From the NCBI GenBank assembly GCA_900769115.1, contig CAAGFJ010000084.1, forward strand, positions 1 to 64,000: 64,000 nt of DNA, in the 5' to 3' direction. How positions within the stretch are numbered: position 1 is the first letter of the stretch; the number at the start of each line of letters is the position of its first letter. The notes under the pieces are model-generated. The model saw nothing but the letters and a program-made list of their open reading frames with translations. It searched no databases and had not been told where the DNA came from. Of this stretch, positions 25,264 through 34,614 are shown piece after piece. Source of the DNA: Lachnospiraceae bacterium (GTDB lineage Bacteria; Bacillota; Clostridia; Lachnospirales; Lachnospiraceae). The position numbers were made by a program, and so were the translations under genes.

Positions 25264-25297
25264 GAAAGACGTCTTTGAAGGAGGGCGTCTTTTTCTT
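25264..25297 (+). terminator. Terminator of the GH26 gene
   Basis: AAAGACGTC and GGGCGTCTTT pair around a purine-rich loop, followed by TTTTTC. Confidence 0.75.
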
Positions 25298-25377
25298 ATG
25301 CAGGCAGTGCTTGGTATGGAAAGGATGACATGCTCCGTTGCGATATGATATAATGAATGCATAAATGTGAATGCAAC

Positions 25378-25426
25378 TTTCGAAGTGAGCATTCGCATAA
25401 GAACGCGCGAAGTGAGCATTCGCGTA
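25378..25426. repeat. 16-bp direct repeat, each copy self-complementary, before glycerate kinase
   Basis: CGAAGTGAGCATTCGC occurs at 25381-25396 and again at 25409-25424. The second copy extends to CGCGAA...TTCGCG, a perfect 6-bp inverted repeat around a 7-nt centre. It could be an operator pair or a small extragenic repeat. Confidence 0.5.
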
Positions 25427-25455
25427 TAAATGCACAAAGGAAAGAAGATCATAAC

Positions 25456-26628
25456 ATGAAAAAAATTGTTGTAGCAGTTGATTCCTTTAAGGGGAGTATG
25501 ACTTCTCTTGAGGCAGGCAATGCGGTGAAAACAGGTATACATAAGATGCATTCAGATTCGAAGGTAGAGGTCTATCCGGTTGCAGATGGCGGAGAGGGAA
25601 CGGTAGAAGCATTGACTTATCAAAAGGAAATACAGGAACGTACCTGCATGGTGACGGGACTGTTAGGAGAATGGATTGAATCCTCTTATATATGGTATGA
25701 AGGGGAAAATGGACGAACAGCGGTGATTGAGATGTCGGCGGCAGCAGGACTTCCGCTTGTGCCGGACGAAAGACGCAATCCCATGCATACAACAACATAT
25801 GGAGTTGGAGAATTGATCCGGGATGCTATCTGGCAGGGGTGCAGAAGATTCCTTATTGGAATTGGAGGAAGTGCAACGAATGATGCGGGTATTGGTATGT
25901 TGCAGGCATTAGGATATCATTTCTTTGATCAGAATGGCAATGAGGTTGCTTATGGAGCAGAGGGACTCTCTAAGATTGCGGATATTGGATTTGAGGATGT
26001 ATTGTTGGAACTTTCGTCCTGTCGGTTTCAGATTGCGTGTGATGTGACCAATCCATTAGTTGGGACGAATGGCTGTAGTGTTGTATATGGTCCTCAAAAG
26101 GGAGCGGATGCAGATATGACAGATACGATGGATGCATCTATGAAACGGTTTGCAGATCTGGTGGAGCATATTGCGATGTGTGATATGGGACCGGTTCATC
26201 CGAATGGAACCCGTAATACACCGGGAACAGGGGCAGCGGGAGGATTAGGATATGCATTTTTGATGTTTCTGAATGCAGAGCTTCGACCGGGAATCAATAT
26301 CGTATTGGATGAGATTGGATTAGAACAGGCAATTGCGGACGCAGATCTTGTGGTTACGGGAGAAGGACGGTTGGATGCACAGACTTTGATGGGAAAGACC
26401 CCTGCAGGAGTTGCACAGCTTGCTAAGAAATACGGGAAAAAGGTAATAGCAGTTGCAGGCTGTTTTGGAGAGGGCGTAGAACAGTGTGAACAAAGTGATT
26501 TGTTTGATGCCTGTTTTGCAGTGGATGATATATTGACGGAGGCGGAGAAAAAGCATGCGATGGAAAAAGAGTTTGCAATTGTTCATTTGCAACGATTAGT
26601 AGAACAGTATGTTGCGGTAGAAATATAG
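25456..26628 (+). CDS. Glycerate kinase (GK-II type)
   Basis: 390 residues. The GlxK/GarK signature is clear: VVAVDSFKGSMTSLEAG at the start, VADGGEGTVEAL, GIGGSATNDAGIGMLQALG, NPLVGTNG and VTGEGRLDAQTLMGKTP. It phosphorylates D-glycerate to 2-phosphoglycerate (this class usually), feeding lower glycolysis. AAAGGAAAGAAG precedes ATG 25456. Monocistronic or first of a short run with the hydrolase 90 bp downstream. Confidence 0.9.
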   Translation: MKKIVVAVDSFKGSMTSLEAGNAVKTGIHKMHSDSKVEVYPVADGGEGTVEALTYQKEIQERTCMVTGLLGEWIESSYIWYEGENGRTAVIEMSAAAGLPLVPDERRNPMHTTTYGVGELIRDAIWQGCRRFLIGIGGSATNDAGIGMLQALGYHFFDQNGNEVAYGAEGLSKIADIGFEDVLLELSSCRFQIACDVTNPLVGTNGCSVVYGPQKGADADMTDTMDASMKRFADLVEHIAMCDMGPVHPNGTRNTPGTGAAGGLGYAFLMFLNAELRPGINIVLDEIGLEQAIADADLVVTGEGRLDAQTLMGKTPAGVAQLAKKYGKKVIAVAGCFGEGVEQCEQSDLFDACFAVDDILTEAEKKHAMEKEFAIVHLQRLVEQYVAVEI

Positions 26629-26718
26629 AAGAATACAGGGATAGTCTACATAGAAAGAAGAATGTGATATTCTGGTGGATTATTGCAAGTGGGAGAGCGG
26701 AAGGAGTTATATAATAGG

Positions 26719-27276
26719 ATGAGAAAAAAAGTAGCGGTTCTATTTCCGGGAATCGGATATCACACAGATAAGCCATTATTATATTATAGTAAGAAACTTG
26801 CCAGAGAGCGGGGATATGAGATTATAGAGATCAAGTATGGGGAATTGCCATCCGGAGTGAAAGGTAATCCGGACAAGATGATAGAGGCGTTTCGCAAAGC
26901 GTTACAATATGCAACGGAACAGTTAACTACAGTTAAATTTAACACATATAGTGAAGTGTTATTTATTTCCAAAAGTGTGGGAACGGCGGTTGCGGCTGCT
27001 TATGCGAGACAATATAATATAAATGCGGGACAGATATATTATACACCGGTTGCAGAATCCTTTGATGCAATCGGACAAGAGGGGATTGTATTTCATGGAA
27101 CCGCTGATCCGTGGGCGGAGACGGCGAAGATTCAGGAAGAGTGTGAAAGAAGAGGATTGCCTTTGTATCTTACTGAGAATGCCAATCATTCCATGGAGAC
27201 GGGTGTTGTGGAAAGGGATCTTGAGATTATGCAGGAGATAATGGAGAAGACGGCGGCATATATGGATAAAAGATAG
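26719..27276 (+). CDS. Small alpha/beta hydrolase
   Basis: 185 residues. Nucleophile-type elbow FISKSVGTAVAA, acid in HGTADPWAE and His in ENANHSMETG, in the right order and spacing for an alpha/beta-hydrolase triad. The elbow is S-K-S-V-G rather than the classic G-x-S-x-G. No signal peptide. Substrate unknown. ATG 26719 has AAGGAG 12 bp upstream. The LOR gene follows by 11 bp. Confidence 0.7.
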   Translation: MRKKVAVLFPGIGYHTDKPLLYYSKKLARERGYEIIEIKYGELPSGVKGNPDKMIEAFRKALQYATEQLTTVKFNTYSEVLFISKSVGTAVAAAYARQYNINAGQIYYTPVAESFDAIGQEGIVFHGTADPWAETAKIQEECERRGLPLYLTENANHSMETGVVERDLEIMQEIMEKTAAYMDKR

Positions 27277-27287
27277 GAGGCGGAAGA

Positions 27288-27761
27288 ATGCGTTTATTAT
27301 TTAAACAACGGATATTTTCATGGTTTGACAGCTATGATATTACAGATGAAGATGGAAATAAGGTGTATGAGGTGAAGGGGCAGTTGGCGTGGGGACATTG
27401 CCTTAAAATATCCGACATATACGGTAGGGAAGTCGGGATGGTAAAAGAAAAGATTCTTACCTTTCTTCCAAAGTTTGAGATTTATGAACAGGGAAGATAC
27501 CTTGGTTGCATCAGTAAAGAGTGGACATTTTTCAAACCTAAATATAATATCGAATATAAAGGCTGGTACGTAGAGGGAAACTGGTTGGAATGGGATTATA
27601 TAATTACAGGGGCAGATGGTAGAAAGATTGCTTCTGTATCAAAAGAATATTTTCATCTGTCTGATACGTATGTATTAGATGTTGTGAATTCGGAAGATGC
27701 ATTTTATGTATTAATGTTTGTTTTGGCAATAGACGCAGAAAAATGCTCAAGGGATGACTGA
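27288..27761 (+). CDS. LURP-one-related (LOR) family protein
   Basis: 157 residues. Repeated beta-strand pattern with YDITDEDGNKVYEVKGQ, KISDIYGREVGMVKEK and IITGADGRKIASVSKE matches the LOR/tubby-like beta-barrel family. Bacterial members have no settled function. GGAGG precedes the ATG. Cytoplasmic by appearance. Confidence 0.75.
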   Translation: MRLLFKQRIFSWFDSYDITDEDGNKVYEVKGQLAWGHCLKISDIYGREVGMVKEKILTFLPKFEIYEQGRYLGCISKEWTFFKPKYNIEYKGWYVEGNWLEWDYIITGADGRKIASVSKEYFHLSDTYVLDVVNSEDAFYVLMFVLAIDAEKCSRDD

Positions 27762-27873
27762 TTATCTGTAAAATCTATTGCTTTTTGAAAGTAAATATAA
27801 TAGAATATTTTGGGGTAGGGTTTATGGAACCTGCCTAAGAAACAGTTGATAGTAAGAAGCTGGGAGGCAGCCT

Positions 27874-28314
27874 ATGGTTCGGGAAGAGAATGTCAAGTTA
27901 ATGAGTCGGATTGCCATTTATGAGAAAAGAAAAGGCAAGACAGAGATTCCGATGCATTGTTATTACAAGGCTGATTATGTCAGGTTGAATGCATTGAAGG
28001 CAGTGGTATATGCATCGGTTGCATTTGTGCTTCTTGCTACAATCATAGTAGTTTATCGGCTGGATGATATTTTGAGTAATATACTGAAATATGATTATAA
28101 AAAGATGGCAATGGGCATTTTATTAATCTATGGAATCTGGATTTTTGTATATTGGCTGATCGCACGGGTGATTTATGCCAGAAAGTATGAGAATAGCAGA
28201 TCGGATATTATTATCTATAATCATAACCTGAAGAAGCTACAGGAAGAAGCAGAAAAAGAAGTTGTGAAAGCAAAAGGAGGAGTAGTGATCGATGACGGCT
28301 TTATTGACTTTTAG
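27874..28314 (+). CDS. Two-helix membrane protein of unknown function
   Basis: 146 residues with two hydrophobic helices (about 48-66 and 84-108) and a Lys/Glu-rich C-terminal helix. No named family recognised. GGGAGG precedes the ATG. It overlaps the next membrane-protein gene by 23 bp and begins the cdaA gene run, so it may act with the cyclic-di-AMP machinery; this is positional inference. Confidence 0.65.
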   Translation: MVREENVKLMSRIAIYEKRKGKTEIPMHCYYKADYVRLNALKAVVYASVAFVLLATIIVVYRLDDILSNILKYDYKKMAMGILLIYGIWIFVYWLIARVIYARKYENSRSDIIIYNHNLKKLQEEAEKEVVKAKGGVVIDDGFIDF

Positions 28315-29230
28315 AGATAACGTGAAGGCTTTTGTCAGCCGCTACGATTATATATTTACTCCAATTGGTAAGGGTGTTCTTGCATTGTGCATTTACCTTT
28401 CAATTAGTAAGCAGTTTGGATATTTTGCAGTGCTTAACAAGGGGATTTTATTGGTTTTGCTTGCCTTGATCTGTGCGTTTTTGCCCGTGGAGATTATCAC
28501 AGGTATTTCGGCAATTTTGCTTATACTACAGTCCTTCAAGGTGACGATGGATGTTGCACTGCTTAGCTTTGCATTGATCATGGTGTTTTATTGTGGATAT
28601 ATGAGGTTTTTGCCTAAGACAGGAGTCATTGCTTTACTAGTGCCAATCTTTTATGTGTGTCATATGGTATATGCATTGCCAATTGTGATTGGCTTTCTGG
28701 TTGGCCCGGCGGCAATTGTGCCAATGGCATTTGGTGTGATCTTATATTACTATGAGGGTGCAGTAGCTGATCTTGTGAAGGTACTGGCTGCTACAACGGA
28801 GGATGATGATGCGGTTCAAGGCTTTCAGTATGTATTAGCAGAATTATTAGAGAATAAGGAACTTCTGTTGACAATTGTTATATTTGCAGTTGTTATGCTT
28901 GTTGCATATCTGATCCATCGTTCATCATTTGAACACGCCTGGATGGTATCCTTTTTAGTAGCAGGAGTGTTGAATATTGTGTTGTTTTTAGTCGGAAGTG
29001 TTACACTATCGATAGAGATGTCAATCGGGGCAATCCTGGTTGAAAGTGTTGCAGGTGTATTGATTGCAGTATTATGTCAATTCTGGAAAGGTGTTGTGGA
29101 TTACCAACGTACAGAAGTATTGCAGTTTGAAGATGATGATTATTACTATTATGTGAAGGCGGTTCCGAAACTGTCAGTTTCGGAGTCCAATAAGAATGTG
29201 AAACATATTAATTCCAAGACTCATAATTAG
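28292..29230 (+). CDS. Polytopic membrane protein upstream of cdaA
   Basis: 312 residues with eight or nine hydrophobic segments and an acidic, Tyr-rich C-terminal tail (FEDDDYYYYVK). AAAGGAGGAG precedes ATG 28292. It resembles no transporter class I can name. The 16-bp gap to cdaA indicates one transcript. Confidence 0.65.
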   Translation: MTALLTFRDNVKAFVSRYDYIFTPIGKGVLALCIYLSISKQFGYFAVLNKGILLVLLALICAFLPVEIITGISAILLILQSFKVTMDVALLSFALIMVFYCGYMRFLPKTGVIALLVPIFYVCHMVYALPIVIGFLVGPAAIVPMAFGVILYYYEGAVADLVKVLAATTEDDDAVQGFQYVLAELLENKELLLTIVIFAVVMLVAYLIHRSSFEHAWMVSFLVAGVLNIVLFLVGSVTLSIEMSIGAILVESVAGVLIAVLCQFWKGVVDYQRTEVLQFEDDDYYYYVKAVPKLSVSESNKNVKHINSKTHN

Positions 29231-29246
29231 ATGGAGATGTTAACAG

Positions 29247-30122
29247 TTGGATCAATTAGTGAATTTTATTAAAACTTATTTTGACTGGTTCTATATTCCG
29301 CGTGTGACAATTACGGATGTGATTGAGATTGTGATCATTGCAATCTTGATCTATTACATTATGGACTGGTTTAAGAAGACCCGGGCATGGACGCTGATCA
29401 AAGGTATTTTGGTGTTGCTGTTGTTTACAGGTATTGCCATGGTTTTTCAGTTTAATACAATTTTATGGATATTTAAGAATACAATTAGTGTAGGTGTTAT
29501 TGCGGTTATTATTATTTTTCAGCCGGAATTTCGTAGAGCATTAGAGCAGTTAGGACGTAAGAATTTTATATCTTCTTTATTTACAACAGATGATTCTAAG
29601 TCAGGACGTGTATTAGACCGCAAGATGCTGAATGAGATTACAAAGGCAACATTTGCCATGGCAGAGGTTAAGACTGGGGCACTGATTGTGTTAGAACAGG
29701 ATGTTCGGCTTGGTGATTATGAGAGAACAGGTATTACGATTGATGCGGAGGTATCGAGTCAGTTGCTGATCAACATTTTTGAACATAATACACCATTGCA
29801 TGATGGTGCTGTATTGATTCGGGATAATCGGATTGCCAGTGCAACCTGTTATTTACCATTGTCAGATAATCTGGATATCAATAAGTCGTTAGGAACCAGA
29901 CATCGTGCCGGAATTGGTGTCAGTGAGGTGTCAGACAGTATTACGGTTATTGTGTCAGAGGAGACCGGTGGAGTATCACTTGCCTATAATGGAATGCTAT
30001 ATCGGGGCTTGACAAGAGAAAACTTCCCGAAGAAGATAGAAGAATTAAGTAATAATGAGCCAATTACCAGAAAAATGAAATGGTGGAAAGGTCTTGGTAA
30101 ACATGAAAAATCGAATTCTTGA
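29247..30122 (+). CDS. cdaA: Diadenylate cyclase, membrane-bound
   Basis: 291 residues from a TTG start (GGAG about 10 bp upstream; no suitable ATG). Three N-terminal membrane helices to about residue 85, then the DAC domain with DGA at 186-188 (LHDGAVLI) and RHR at 218-220 (GTRHRAGIG). It condenses two ATP to cyclic di-AMP, which controls potassium and osmotic balance. It overlaps the regulator gene cdaR, the conserved pairing. Confidence 0.93.
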   Translation: MDQLVNFIKTYFDWFYIPRVTITDVIEIVIIAILIYYIMDWFKKTRAWTLIKGILVLLLFTGIAMVFQFNTILWIFKNTISVGVIAVIIIFQPEFRRALEQLGRKNFISSLFTTDDSKSGRVLDRKMLNEITKATFAMAEVKTGALIVLEQDVRLGDYERTGITIDAEVSSQLLINIFEHNTPLHDGAVLIRDNRIASATCYLPLSDNLDINKSLGTRHRAGIGVSEVSDSITVIVSEETGGVSLAYNGMLYRGLTRENFPKKIEELSNNEPITRKMKWWKGLGKHEKSNS

Positions 30123-31332
30123 TCATTTTGGATTGAAAGTGTTATCGTTAATTATTGCAATTGTGATATGGATTATTGTTGCAAATGTGGATGACTATAC
30201 AACAACAAAGCAGATTTCCGGAATACAGATTGAATTTATAAATGGAGATGCCATTACAGATAAGAACAAAGTATATGAAGTACCGGATGGAACAACGATT
30301 GATATTGTTGTGAAAGGACGTAGAAGTATTGTTGAGAAGCTGACGAATGAAGACTTTAAAGCGGTAGCGGATCTGTCGAAGATGTCGGTAACGAATGCGG
30401 TAGCAGTGAATGTATCAGCGGTCAGCAGTTATGTATCGAAGGAACTTACCATTTCTTATACAGACAATGCTGTTAATGTTGCAGTGGAGGATAAGTTAGA
30501 AAAGCAGCTTCCGATTACTGTGCGTGCCAATTCGGAGGTGGCAGATGGATATGCAATTCGTAATAAGACTGCATCTCCGAATCTGATTACAGTGACCGGT
30601 GCAGAAAGTGTTGTGAATACGATTGAAGAGGTTGTGGTTGATGTAGATGTGAAAGGAGCAAGTTCCAGTCTGTCTGCATATGCAACACCGATTTTCCTGG
30701 ATAAGGGTGGAAAAGAGATTGATTCTTCCAAGTTTGATTATGATGTGAAGGAAGTACAAGTTTCTGTAGAGGTTCTTAAGACAAAGGAATTAACGGTACG
30801 TGTTAAGACGACGGGAGAACCCAAAGAAGGGTATGCGATTGCCAGTGTAGATTATCAGCCAACCAGTATCTTAGTAGTAGGAGAGGCATCTGACCTGGCA
30901 AAAGTAGATGAGCTTGTGATTGATGATATTGATGTTACAGATATGGCAAAGGATTTGGAGACCCCAATTACATTAGCGGATTATCTGCCAAGTGGCATTA
31001 CCCTTGCGGAAGACACGCAGGAGGTTATGGTGAAGGTAGCCATTGAGAAGGTGGAAGAGAAGATACTGGTGATCAATGCAGATGAGATCAATATTGTAGG
31101 TAAGTCGGATAGCTTGAATTATGATTTTACGCAGAACATCAGTTATACTTTGAAAGTAAAGGGCTTAAGCAAAGATCTGGAGGATCTTAAAGTAACGAAT
31201 TTGATTCCGAGTATTGATGTAACGGGTTACGGAGAAGGAACCTATAAGTTCATGGTTAATTTCAAAGAGTTGAAAGGAATTGAAATATTAGGTGATGTTG
31301 AGACTGAGTTGGAGATTACACAGGTACAATAA
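30103..31332 (+). CDS. cdaR: CdaA regulatory protein with YbbR repeats
   Basis: 409 residues. One N-terminal membrane helix (LKVLSLIIAIVIWIIVANVDD) then several YbbR repeats on the outer face (recurring VPVxVK- and GYAI-type strands). YbbR proteins modulate the adjacent CdaA. ATG 30103 is preferred over TTG 30094, with GGAAAGG upstream. glmM, which often follows cdaR, is missing here. Confidence 0.9.
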   Translation: MKNRILDHFGLKVLSLIIAIVIWIIVANVDDYTTTKQISGIQIEFINGDAITDKNKVYEVPDGTTIDIVVKGRRSIVEKLTNEDFKAVADLSKMSVTNAVAVNVSAVSSYVSKELTISYTDNAVNVAVEDKLEKQLPITVRANSEVADGYAIRNKTASPNLITVTGAESVVNTIEEVVVDVDVKGASSSLSAYATPIFLDKGGKEIDSSKFDYDVKEVQVSVEVLKTKELTVRVKTTGEPKEGYAIASVDYQPTSILVVGEASDLAKVDELVIDDIDVTDMAKDLETPITLADYLPSGITLAEDTQEVMVKVAIEKVEEKILVINADEINIVGKSDSLNYDFTQNISYTLKVKGLSKDLEDLKVTNLIPSIDVTGYGEGTYKFMVNFKELKGIEILGDVETELEITQVQ

Positions 31333-31355
31333 GCAGAGTAGGAGGAGGGATTATT

Positions 31356-31622
31356 ATGGTAGCACAAAAGATTGTGGTTACCGAACCTTCTGGTTTGCAT
31401 TTACGTCCGGCAGGACAGTTATGTGAGTTATGTCTGCGATTTGAATCTAAGATTCAGATTAAGAAAGGGTATCAGACGGCAAATGCAAAAAGTGTGTTAG
31501 GGGTATTGGCGGCCAGAATTCAGCAGGGGGATGAGATAGAGATTATATGTGATGGTACGGACGAGCAAGAAGCAATGGAACATATTATCAAAGCATTTCA
31601 GGATGGATTTGGTTTGCTGTAG
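31356..31622 (+). CDS. HPr-family phosphocarrier
   Basis: 88 residues. His15 in SGLHLRPAGQL (phosphorylated by enzyme I) and Ser46 in NAKSVLGVLA (HPr kinase site in Firmicutes) are both present at the expected numbers. It could be the PTS HPr or the catabolite co-regulator Crh-like form; having His15, PTS transfer is possible. No ptsI is adjacent. GGAGGAGGG precedes the ATG; 23 bp after cdaR. Confidence 0.85.
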   Translation: MVAQKIVVTEPSGLHLRPAGQLCELCLRFESKIQIKKGYQTANAKSVLGVLAARIQQGDEIEIICDGTDEQEAMEHIIKAFQDGFGLL

Positions 31623-31673
31623 GTATAGAGTTAGTGAATGGAAAGTGCGTATTATAGTTGGAGGTGGTATCTT

Positions 31674-32402
31674 GTGAGAGCGGAATCACAGGAAAAGGTT
31701 GCACAGTTACGGCAGATTGTTGCAGAGAGTGATAATATTGTATTCTTTGGAGGTGCGGGAGTGTCCACGGAAAGTGGAATACCGGATTTCCGTAGTGTAG
31801 ACGGCTTGTATAACCAGAAGTATAAGTGTCCACCGGAAGTGATGGTTAGCCATAGTTTCTTCCGGCAGCATACGGATGAGTTCTTTGAATTCTATAAGAA
31901 TAAGATGATCGCATTAGATGCAAAGCCGAATGCGGCGCATAAGAAGCTGGCACAGTTGGAACAGGAAGGTAAAGTTCGGGCGGTGATCACGCAGAATATA
32001 GATGGTCTGCATTATGCCGCAGGAAGTAAGAAAGTATTAGAATTGCATGGAAGTGTACATCGCAACTATTGTGAACAGTGCGGTAAGTTCTATCCGGTAG
32101 AATATATTGTAGAATCCGAAGGCGTACCAAGATGTGAGTGCGGTGGAATTGTGAAGCCGGATGTTGTGTTATATGAAGAAGGACTTGATTATGAGACAAT
32201 GCAGAAGGCAGTACAGTATATTAAGGATGCAGAAGTATTGATCATTGGAGGTACATCACTTGCGGTATATCCGGCAGCAGGATTCATTGATTATTTCCAC
32301 GGTAAGCATTTGGTAGTGATCAACATGGATCGTACGGCGAAAGATGTGCATGCAGATCTGTTGATCCGGGAGAAGATTGGCGAAGTATTTGAACAATTAT
32401 AA
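31674..32402 (+). CDS. cobB: NAD-dependent protein deacylase, SIR2 family
   Basis: 242 residues from GTG 31674 (GGAGGTGG 6 bp upstream; an earlier ATG at 31638 has no site). FFGGAGVSTESGIPDFRS, ITQNIDGLH, catalytic His in ELHGSVH, zinc Cys in CEQCGKFY and CECGG, and IGGTSLAVYPA. It removes acyl groups from lysines using NAD. It is the ordinary deacylase type, unlike the SirTM at 2.6-3.5 kb. Converges with and overlaps the AraC gene by 6 bp. Confidence 0.9.
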   Translation: MRAESQEKVAQLRQIVAESDNIVFFGGAGVSTESGIPDFRSVDGLYNQKYKCPPEVMVSHSFFRQHTDEFFEFYKNKMIALDAKPNAAHKKLAQLEQEGKVRAVITQNIDGLHYAAGSKKVLELHGSVHRNYCEQCGKFYPVEYIVESEGVPRCECGGIVKPDVVLYEEGLDYETMQKAVQYIKDAEVLIIGGTSLAVYPAAGFIDYFHGKHLVVINMDRTAKDVHADLLIREKIGEVFEQL

Positions 32403-33152
32403 GTTGTGTTTGCCAAGTGTGGTAGACCGGAGTGCATTGGAACGATATTGACTGGGTGTAGTACCGGTTTGCTTACGGAAATTTTCTGTAAAATAGCTTT
32501 GGTTTGGAAAGGCTAGGGTGGAAGCAATCTGTGAGATACTGTAGTTGGAGTAAGTTAGCATATTCTGAGCTGTTTCAATCTTGGTAGATAGAATGTAACT
32601 GCTGATTGTACTACCGGTTTCTTTTTTGAATAATTTAGAAAGATAAGCAGGACTTAGGTGAACGTGAGCAGCTAATGTATCTATGGTAATTCGGGTATGT
32701 AAATGATCGTAAATATAATCCAGGCATTCAGCAATCTGTTTGGAACAGATTTTTTTCTTGCGAAGGGAACGCATACGTTTGGTATAGTCTTCGCACATGA
32801 CTGGATGCAGATCTGAGACTGCTTTTGCAGTTTTGCAGGAATCTGCTTTTTGAATATAGAAGTCGCTAAGACTATAAGCGGCGGATAACTCCATGCCGCC
32901 TTCAATACAATAACGGGCTACGAGAGCAGTTGTAATAACAAAATGAAATTTCATATTCTGTAGAGGATTCAGAGAAAGGGTTCCAAGCCCTGCTTTATCC
33001 ATCAAAGGTTCGAGACATAGTTCTCGGACCTTTTTTAGATTTCCGGATTTGATAGCATCATAAAATTCTAATTCTGGGTTGTAAGGGGCCCGCAAGATAT
33101 CATTTTCTCTTTGTACAAATTCTTTGTAGACAAGTTCCTTATGAAGCGACAT
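32397..33152 (-). CDS. AraC-family transcriptional regulator
   Basis: 251 residues. A unique N-terminal half (about 1-145) and two helix-turn-helix motifs at the C-terminus: ITIDTLAAHVHLSPAYLSKLFKKE and YSISQIASTLAFPNQSYFTENFRKQTG. Divergent from the GH5 gene across 179 bp, so it probably controls that enzyme in response to a sugar. AAGGAGA precedes the ATG. Confidence 0.85.
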   Translation of the reverse strand: MSLHKELVYKEFVQRENDILRAPYNPELEFYDAIKSGNLKKVRELCLEPLMDKAGLGTLSLNPLQNMKFHFVITTALVARYCIEGGMELSAAYSLSDFYIQKADSCKTAKAVSDLHPVMCEDYTKRMRSLRKKKICSKQIAECLDYIYDHLHTRITIDTLAAHVHLSPAYLSKLFKKETGSTISSYILSTKIETAQNMLTYSNYSISQIASTLAFPNQSYFTENFRKQTGTTPSQYRSNALRSTTLGKHNL

Positions 33153-33255
33153 AGTAAAATCTCCTTGGTGTGATTGATGAAATTTATATTATTTTTTTGG
33201 TAAAAATGACTTGTTTGATTATAGCATGAAAACGACATATTGCACAAGAAAAAGA

Positions 33256-33261
33256 TATAAT
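33256..33261 (+). promoter_or_regulatory. Candidate -10 element for the GH5 gene
   Basis: TATAAT in the divergent AraC/GH5 intergenic region. The -35 is weak (ACGACA at 18 bp), consistent with need for an activator. Confidence 0.35.
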
Positions 33262-33331
33262 GGATTAAAATAACATGGTATAACTTTTATTACAATAAAG
33301 TGAAGAGTCTTAAGACCGGAAAGGAGGAAGA

Positions 33332-34357
33332 ATGAAATTAGAATGTGGCATTAATCTGGGAGGATATTTATCGCAGTGTGAACATTCAATGAAACATTAT
33401 GTGACATTTATACAGGAAAGTGATCTGAGACAGATTGCGCGATGGGGATTTGATCATGTTCGTCTTCCCATTGATTATGAAGTGCTTGAAGATGAAGAGG
33501 GGAATACTCTTGAAGAAGGATATGCTGTGATCAAGGGAGTTCTGGAATGGAGTAAACTTTATGAATTGAATGTAGTGTTGGATCTGCATAAAGCATATGG
33601 ATACGATTTTAATGATGCGGGAAATAATGAAAAGAATAACTTATTTTCAAATGAATCTTTGCAGCAACGTTTCTTAAACTTATGGGCACAGATTGCAGTG
33701 CATTTTGGACGCTATGATAACGTTGCGTTTGAATTATTGAATGAAGTGGTCGAAAAAGAGAATGCACAGGCGTGGAATAATTTGATTAGAAAGACAGTAA
33801 CAACGATTCGTCAGATTACAAATGATACGCCGGTCATATATGGTGGTATTCAGTGGAACAGTGTTAAGACATTGAAGTTATTGGAAGTACCAATGGATTC
33901 TAACACGATATTTACGTTTCATTTTTACGAACCGCTGTTATTTACTCATCAGAAGGCGCATTGGGTAGAAACGATGGATAAAAATAAGACAATTGTATAT
34001 CCGGGACAGATGCAGGATTATCGTAAAGAATCCGAAGTGTTGGGATATCAAGGGGAAGTAGTGATTAAGTCGCATTCGAATACAATGGGGGAAGAATTTA
34101 TACGAGAAATGGTCCAGGAAGCAGTTCAAGCAGCGGCAAATGCAGGTGTAGGTTTATATTGTGGGGAATTTGGTGTTATTGATCAAGCTCCGTTAATTGA
34201 TACATTAAGATGGTTCAAGGATGTGAATACAGTATTTCGTGAGAATCATATTGGCTGCGCTGTCTGGAATTATAAGGGAATGGATTTCGGTTTTGTGGAT
34301 GACCATTATAGTCTGATCAGAGGAAAGTTGCTCGATCTGTGGACGGATAGGAAGTAA
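33332..34357 (+). CDS. Intracellular GH5-family glycoside hydrolase
   Basis: 341 residues, no signal peptide. TIM-barrel GH5 elements: WGFDHVRLPIDYE, VLDLHKA, acid/base Glu138 in FELLNEVVE, TFHFYEPLLFTHQ, nucleophile Glu279 in YCGEFGVI, and AVWNYKGMDFG. The family includes endoglucanases, mannanases and glucosidases; lack of secretion suggests it acts on imported oligosaccharides. AAAGGAGGAAG precedes the ATG. Probably governed by the divergent AraC protein. Confidence 0.85.
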   Translation: MKLECGINLGGYLSQCEHSMKHYVTFIQESDLRQIARWGFDHVRLPIDYEVLEDEEGNTLEEGYAVIKGVLEWSKLYELNVVLDLHKAYGYDFNDAGNNEKNNLFSNESLQQRFLNLWAQIAVHFGRYDNVAFELLNEVVEKENAQAWNNLIRKTVTTIRQITNDTPVIYGGIQWNSVKTLKLLEVPMDSNTIFTFHFYEPLLFTHQKAHWVETMDKNKTIVYPGQMQDYRKESEVLGYQGEVVIKSHSNTMGEEFIREMVQEAVQAAANAGVGLYCGEFGVIDQAPLIDTLRWFKDVNTVFRENHIGCAVWNYKGMDFGFVDDHYSLIRGKLLDLWTDRK

Positions 34358-34448
34358 AGAACAGGAACACAAAAGTGTCATGAAAGGGAAGAAAGAAATA
34401 TAAGAAAATGAAAGGTATTCCCAGAGTGTTAGCAATGGGGTGGAACAG

Positions 34449-34487
34449 AAAGGATAATGTAGCAGAAATGCTGTATTATCCTTTTTG
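34449..34487 (+). terminator. Rho-independent terminator
   Basis: AAAGGATAAT.TAGCA and TGCT.TATTATCCTTT pair around GAAA, then TTTG. It leads directly into dispersed element copy B. Confidence 0.75.
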
Positions 34488-34489
34488 CT

Positions 34490-34614
34490 TTATAGGAAAG
34501 TTTGTCCTATAAAGCAAAACACACTCTGCGAAGGATGCGCACCTGTGGAGAAGAAGATAATTGATTCACAATTCCCCAGGGGTGCAAAAGAGTTGCAAGT
34601 GGCTCTTTGTTCTG
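34490..34614. repeat. Four-hairpin dispersed element, copy B
   Basis: Same order as copy A. TTATAGGA/TCCTATAA is perfect. The last hairpin reads AAAGAGTTGC/GTGGCTCTTT, in which the changes are G-T wobble-compatible, so the fold is kept. Hairpins two and three are weakened. Confidence 0.7.
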
